Source: Chitinispirillales bacterium
GTDB lineage: Bacteria; Fibrobacterota; Chitinivibrionia; Chitinivibrionales; Chitinispirillaceae
Direction of reading: 5' to 3'
Assembly: GCA_031254445.1 (NCBI GenBank)
Contig: JAIRUL010000023.1
Span: forward strand, 1-9,104
DNA length: 9,104 nt
Shown here: piece after piece, positions 6,609 to 9,104 of the stretch
Position numbering within the stretch: position 1 is the stretch's first letter
Layout of the letters: each line of letters opens with the position of its first letter
Notes under the pieces: generated by a model
Databases searched by the model: none
The model's input: the letters and a program-made list of their open reading frames with translations, nothing else
Told to the model about the DNA's origin: nothing
Position numbers and translations under genes: made by a program

Positions 6609-6755
6609 CACCAGTATACTTTGCCTCAATATTTCGCCCACGCGCTGCGTATTCATTTTGCATTGCACTGCTATCGGTTTCGGTTTCGGCGCTTCAAAAG
6701 GACGCACGGAACATAATTAATTAAAAGCAGAATAAAAAAACTAACAACAAAAAAA

Positions 6756-6762
6756 GGGAGGA
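6756..6762 (+). promoter_or_regulatory. Ribosome binding site of the MCP gene
   Basis: GGGAGGA lies four bases before the ATG at 6767. It is a strong Shine-Dalgarno match in an A-rich leader and fixes the start, which also begins a typical MCP N-terminus (short basic stretch, then a membrane helix). Confidence 0.8.
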
Positions 6763-6766
6763 CCCC

Positions 6767-8740
6767 ATGCTTAACAACCTAAAGGTTGGCACAAAGTTAA
6801 TCGCCAGTTTCCTAATCGTCGCGGCCATAGCGGCCTTTATCGGCGTTTTAGGAATCTTGAACGCCGGCAAGCTGGACAGCCTGGTCGACAGCATGTATGT
6901 GAACAGGCTCGGCGTCGTCAAGGCGAGCGACGACATCAACTTGAACTTGGCCAACATGCGCGTAGCCATCCGCATGCTGCCCCTTGCCGTCGGGGACGAG
7001 CGGGCGGTGCAGCTTGACGCCCTTAGCGCCGCTGAGAAGAACATCGAGGAGATCTTGGCGACTCTCGATAAAATGTTGACAACCGAGCAGGGGAAGAAGA
7101 TTCACGCGCAGATAAGCGAAGAGTACCGCACGTTCTCCACGCTGGCCGACCTTGTGGAACATGAGAGCGGGAATCACAAGCTCGACGTGCCGCCGGAGCT
7201 TGACAAGGCGCTCTCCGACACCCGGCAATCCGGGGTCAAGGCCGCGTCGCTTGCGCACGAGCTTGCGGATTTAGGCACTTCCATCGCCAAGGCGGAGTGG
7301 GAGCGGAGCAGCAAGACGTACGATTCTATCCGCACGACGCTCATTTCGTTTTTGTCGCTCGGCGTGCTGCTCAGTTTGGCGCTTGGGTTCATTATATCCA
7401 CCGGCATAAGCAAGCCTCTCAACAAGGCGGTCGCGATGCTCGGCGAGCTTAGAAGCGGGCACCTCTCTTCAAGGCTGCGCATGAGCCGCAAGGACGAGAT
7501 CGGCAAGATGGCGGAGATTATGGACGCCTTCGCCGACGATTTGCAGTTCACCATTATCGGGACGATGAAGCAGATTGCGCGCGGCGACTTGAGCGCGGAC
7601 ATTACGCCGCACGATTCGGAGGACGAGATTGTGCCCGCGCTTATGGGCACCATCGGCTCTTTGCGCGCGCTCATCACGGAGGACGGCGGCAAGGTGCTGC
7701 AGGCGGCGGCGGCGAAAGACTTGTCGCAGCGCATGACGATGGAATACGCCGGCGAGTTCGCGGTGATGAAGGAAAATATCAACACGCTGGTGAAAAGCCT
7801 TGACGACGCGATGTCGCAGGTCGCCGAAGCGTCGGCGCAGGTGTCGAGCGCGAGCGGGCAGATTTCGCAGGGGTCGCAGTCTCTGGCCGAGGGCGCGAAC
7901 GAACAGGCGAGCTCGCTTGAGGAGGTGTCGTCGAGCTTAGAAGAGATGTCGTCTATGACGAAGCAAAACGCCGGCAACTCCAATCAGGCGAAGATACTCG
8001 TGGCGCAGGCCGCCGAGTCGGTGAACGAGGCGAACGAGGCTATGAAGCGGATGGAGACGGCGATTTTGCAAATCAAGACCTCGTCGGACAACACGGCGAA
8101 GATATTGAAGACGATAGACGAGATAGCGTTCCAGACGAACCTCCTGGCGCTGAACGCGGCGGTCGAGGCGGCGCGGGCCGGCGAGGCGGGCAAGGGCTTC
8201 GCGGTCGTCGCGGAGGAGGTGCGCAACCTAGCCATGCGGAGCGCCGAGGCGGCGAAGAACACCGCCAACATGATCGAGGAGTCGGTGAAGAACTCCGACA
8301 GCGGCGTGGAGATAACGAAAGACGTGGCGCGGGCGCTTGAGACGACGGTGGAGCGCGCCGGCAAGGTCAGCCTCCTCGTAGCCGAGATCGCCACGGCCTC
8401 GAGCGAGCAGGCGCTGGGCATCGAGCAGGTCAACACCGCCGTGGCGCAGATGAACAACGTCACCCAGCAGAACGCGGCGAACTCCGAGGAGTCGGCGAGC
8501 GCGGCGGAGGAGCTGTCGAGCCAAGCCGGCGAGCTGGACATCATGGTGGAGAGCTTCAAGCTGACCGAGGCGCGCAGCAGGAGCCGGAAAACGGCGAATT
8601 GGGGCGCGAGAACGCCTAAGAAAGCGCCGGCCGCCATGATTGCCGACAATAGGGCGGCGGCGCCCGCGGCGCCCGCAAAAACCGTCAAAATCGTCAAACC
8701 GGAGGAGATTATTCCGCTAAGCGACGACGAGATGGCGTGA
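6767..8740 (+). CDS. Methyl-accepting chemotaxis protein with four-helix-type sensor and multiple HAMP units
   Basis: This transmembrane chemoreceptor would control CheA through CheW. The 657-residue product has membrane helix 1 (about 10-32), an extracytoplasmic helical sensor region (about 33-190, resembling 4HB-type sensors), membrane helix 2 (about 191-211), a HAMP domain (about 212-260) and further HAMP-like segments (about 262-300 with [10 protein letters not shown], and 303-346). The signalling coiled coil (about 350-600) carries the invariant hairpin tip around residues 452-473 ([19 protein letters not shown]). Ala/Ser/Glu-rich helices around 355-400 and 540-590 are suitable methylation regions. 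The tail (601-657) is Ala/Pro/Lys-rich and ends [12 protein letters not shown], with no NWETF-type CheR/CheB tether. The ligand cannot be read from sequence. It is followed by a strong terminator, then by the cheW fragment. Long antisense open frames across it reflect its GC-rich codon use. Confidence 0.95.
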   Translation: MLNNLKVGTKLIASFLIVAAIAAFIGVLGILNAGKLDSLVDSMYVNRLGVVKASDDINLNLANMRVAIRMLPLAVGDERAVQLDALSAAEKNIEEILATLDKMLTTEQGKKIHAQISEEYRTFSTLADLVEHESGNHKLDVPPELDKALSDTRQSGVKAASLAHELADLGTSIAKAEWERSSKTYDSIRTTLISFLSLGVLLSLALGFIISTGISKPLNKAVAMLGELRSGHLSSRLRMSRKDEIGKMAEIMDAFADDLQFTIIGTMKQIARGDLSADITPHDSEDEIVPALMGTIGSLRALITEDGGKVLQAAAAKDLSQRMTMEYAGEFAVMKENINTLVKSLDDAMSQVAEASAQVSSASGQISQGSQSLAEGANEQASSLEEVSSSLEEMSSMTKQNAGNSNQAKILVAQAAESVNEANEAMKRMETAILQIKTSSDNTAKILKTIDEIAFQTNLLALNAAVEAARAGEAGKGFAVVAEEVRNLAMRSAEAAKNTANMIEESVKNSDSGVEITKDVARALETTVERAGKVSLLVAEIATASSEQALGIEQVNTAVAQMNNVTQQNAANSEESASAAEELSSQAGELDIMVESFKLTEARSRSRKTANWGARTPKKAPAAMIADNRAAAPAAPAKTVKIVKPEEIIPLSDDEMA

Positions 8741-8754
8741 CGCTCGTAAGCAGC

Positions 8755-8790
8755 GGGGGGCGGGGTTCCGCCCCGCCCCCCATTTTTTTT
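8755..8790 (+). terminator. Rho-independent terminator of the MCP gene
   Basis: A perfect 11-bp GC stem (GGGGGGCGGGG 8755-8765 with CCCCGCCCCCC 8771-8781) and a five-base loop are followed by A and eight T residues (8783-8790). It starts 14 bases after the MCP stop, so the MCP gene and the downstream cheW frame are probably separate transcripts. Confidence 0.93.
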
Positions 8791-8791
8791 C

Positions 8792-8818
8792 AAAATTATA
8801 CTTGATAATTGCCGATAC
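8792..8818 (+). promoter_or_regulatory. Sigma-28-like promoter candidate upstream of the cheW fragment
   Basis: AAAA (8792-8795), 15 bases, then GCCGATAC (8811-8818) fit the flagellar/chemotaxis sigma-28 pattern TAAA-N15-GCCGATAA, with seven of eight matches in the -10 region and a weaker -35. An overlapping sigma-70 alternative is TTGATA (8802-8807), 18 bases, TATTAT (8826-8831). Both lie between the terminator and the cheW ATG. Confidence 0.35.
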
Positions 8819-8897
8819 TTAATCATATTATATATATAGTGTTGCGAAAATGTCACGCTGTTCTAAATTATGGGTCAACAATCAACCAGGGGGCGCT

Positions 8898-9014
8898 ATG
8901 GCCGAGGCTGCCGATGTAAAAACCAACGATTTGGGGGGGAAGTACCTCACGTTCAAGCTGGTGGACGAAGAGTACGGGCTTGAGATATTGAAGGTTCGGG
9001 AGATTATAGGGTAA
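8898..9014 (+). pseudogene. cheW: Truncated CheW coupling protein (N-terminal fragment)
   Basis: CheW links chemoreceptors to CheA. This frame encodes 38 residues, MAEAADVKTNDLG followed by GKYLTFKLVDEEYGLEILKV and REIIG, which matches the first beta strands of a CheW domain (F-x-L-x-x-E-x-Y-G-[IL]-x-I-x-x-V-x-E-I-I-G). It then meets TAA at 9012, whereas CheW proteins continue for about 110-120 more residues (normally through a P-x-P...G-x-x-N-L-R-G segment). The ribosome site AGGGGG (8888-8893) is intact and a promoter candidate lies upstream, so the 5' end looks like a real gene start. The sequence after the stop is unlike CheW in all frames I checked by eye, so this looks like a rearrangement or an assembly join and not a single nonsense mutation. 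Codon use resembles the neighbouring genes (27 of 38 third positions G or C). Confidence 0.75.
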
Positions 9015-9104
9015 ACCGGCAAAGAGTATAACAAACTGGGTGATCTGGCTTTTTTAAGGAATCTCCGGAAAATGAGGGAGGTCGGCGTCAGCGATGCTCT
9101 TATC
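9015..9104 (+). pseudogene. Coding-like fragment resembling part of a TROVE/Ro60 domain, open to window end
   Basis: Directly after the cheW stop, in the same frame, 30 sense codons run to the window edge. They include NKLGDLAFLRNLRKMREVGV followed by SDALI. From memory this resembles the T-A-L-L-R-N-L-x-K-M segment of the TROVE domain of Ro60 and bacterial TROVE proteins, which bind Y-like non-coding RNAs. In such proteins that segment is internal, so the fragment lacks its own N-terminus here and has no start codon or ribosome site of its own apart from an internal ATG in the KMREVG stretch. Third-position GC (17 of 30) is somewhat lower than in the cheW part. The reading is tentative, and the true extent lies outside the window. 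Confidence 0.35.

Noticed and set aside
7174..8856. Two long antisense open frames (269 and 290 codons) opposite the MCP gene
   Set aside because: They are Ser/Ala-rich mirror frames of a GC-rich coiled-coil gene, with no ribosome sites and no recognisable domain.

Overview
The window holds the complete rod-shape operon of a rod-shaped bacterium, mreB-mreC-mreD-mrdA(pbp2)-rodA, on the minus strand (6020 down to 288). Next to it, on the plus strand, are a methyl-accepting chemotaxis protein gene (6767-8740) and, at the right edge, a truncated cheW reading frame (8898-9014) joined to a foreign-looking coding fragment that runs off the window. The genes are GC-rich and tightly packed, while the non-coding stretches are AT-rich and full of repeats. 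A lipid-II-dependent elongasome together with a chemotaxis receptor and cheW indicates a motile or formerly motile bacterium, probably Gram-negative. I cannot place it in a phylum from sequence alone.

Layout. 1-287: a large inverted repeat (about 1-100 against 131-230) of a composite, hairpin-containing element, then ten phased CGTCAA-type hexamers (232-291) whose last unit contains the rodA stop codon. 288-6020: the operon, with a 4-nt mreC/mreD overlap and gaps of 45, 10 and 15 bases at the other junctions. 6021-6766: a 746-base intergenic region with a possible mreB promoter, twelve TTGACC/TTGACG hexamers, several GC-rich 3-nt-loop hairpins, a third copy of the composite element, an exact 42-bp tandem duplication, and a short AAAAGAYT satellite. 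6767-8740: the MCP gene, closed by a strong intrinsic terminator. 8741-9104: terminator, a sigma-28-like promoter candidate, then the broken cheW and the edge fragment.

How the genes work together. MreB filaments with MreC and MreD position and activate the RodA glycosyltransferase and its partner PBP2 transpeptidase for lateral wall synthesis. All five proteins look intact and their key motifs are present. The MCP would signal through CheW to CheA, but the adjacent cheW stops after 38 codons, so a working CheW must be encoded elsewhere if chemotaxis is active.

The most unusual content is (a) the modular intergenic repeat family on both sides of the mre operon and (b) the cheW junction, where a CheW N-terminus meets a peptide resembling part of a TROVE/Ro60 RNA-binding domain. 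I see no clear evidence of a wholly new multi-gene system.
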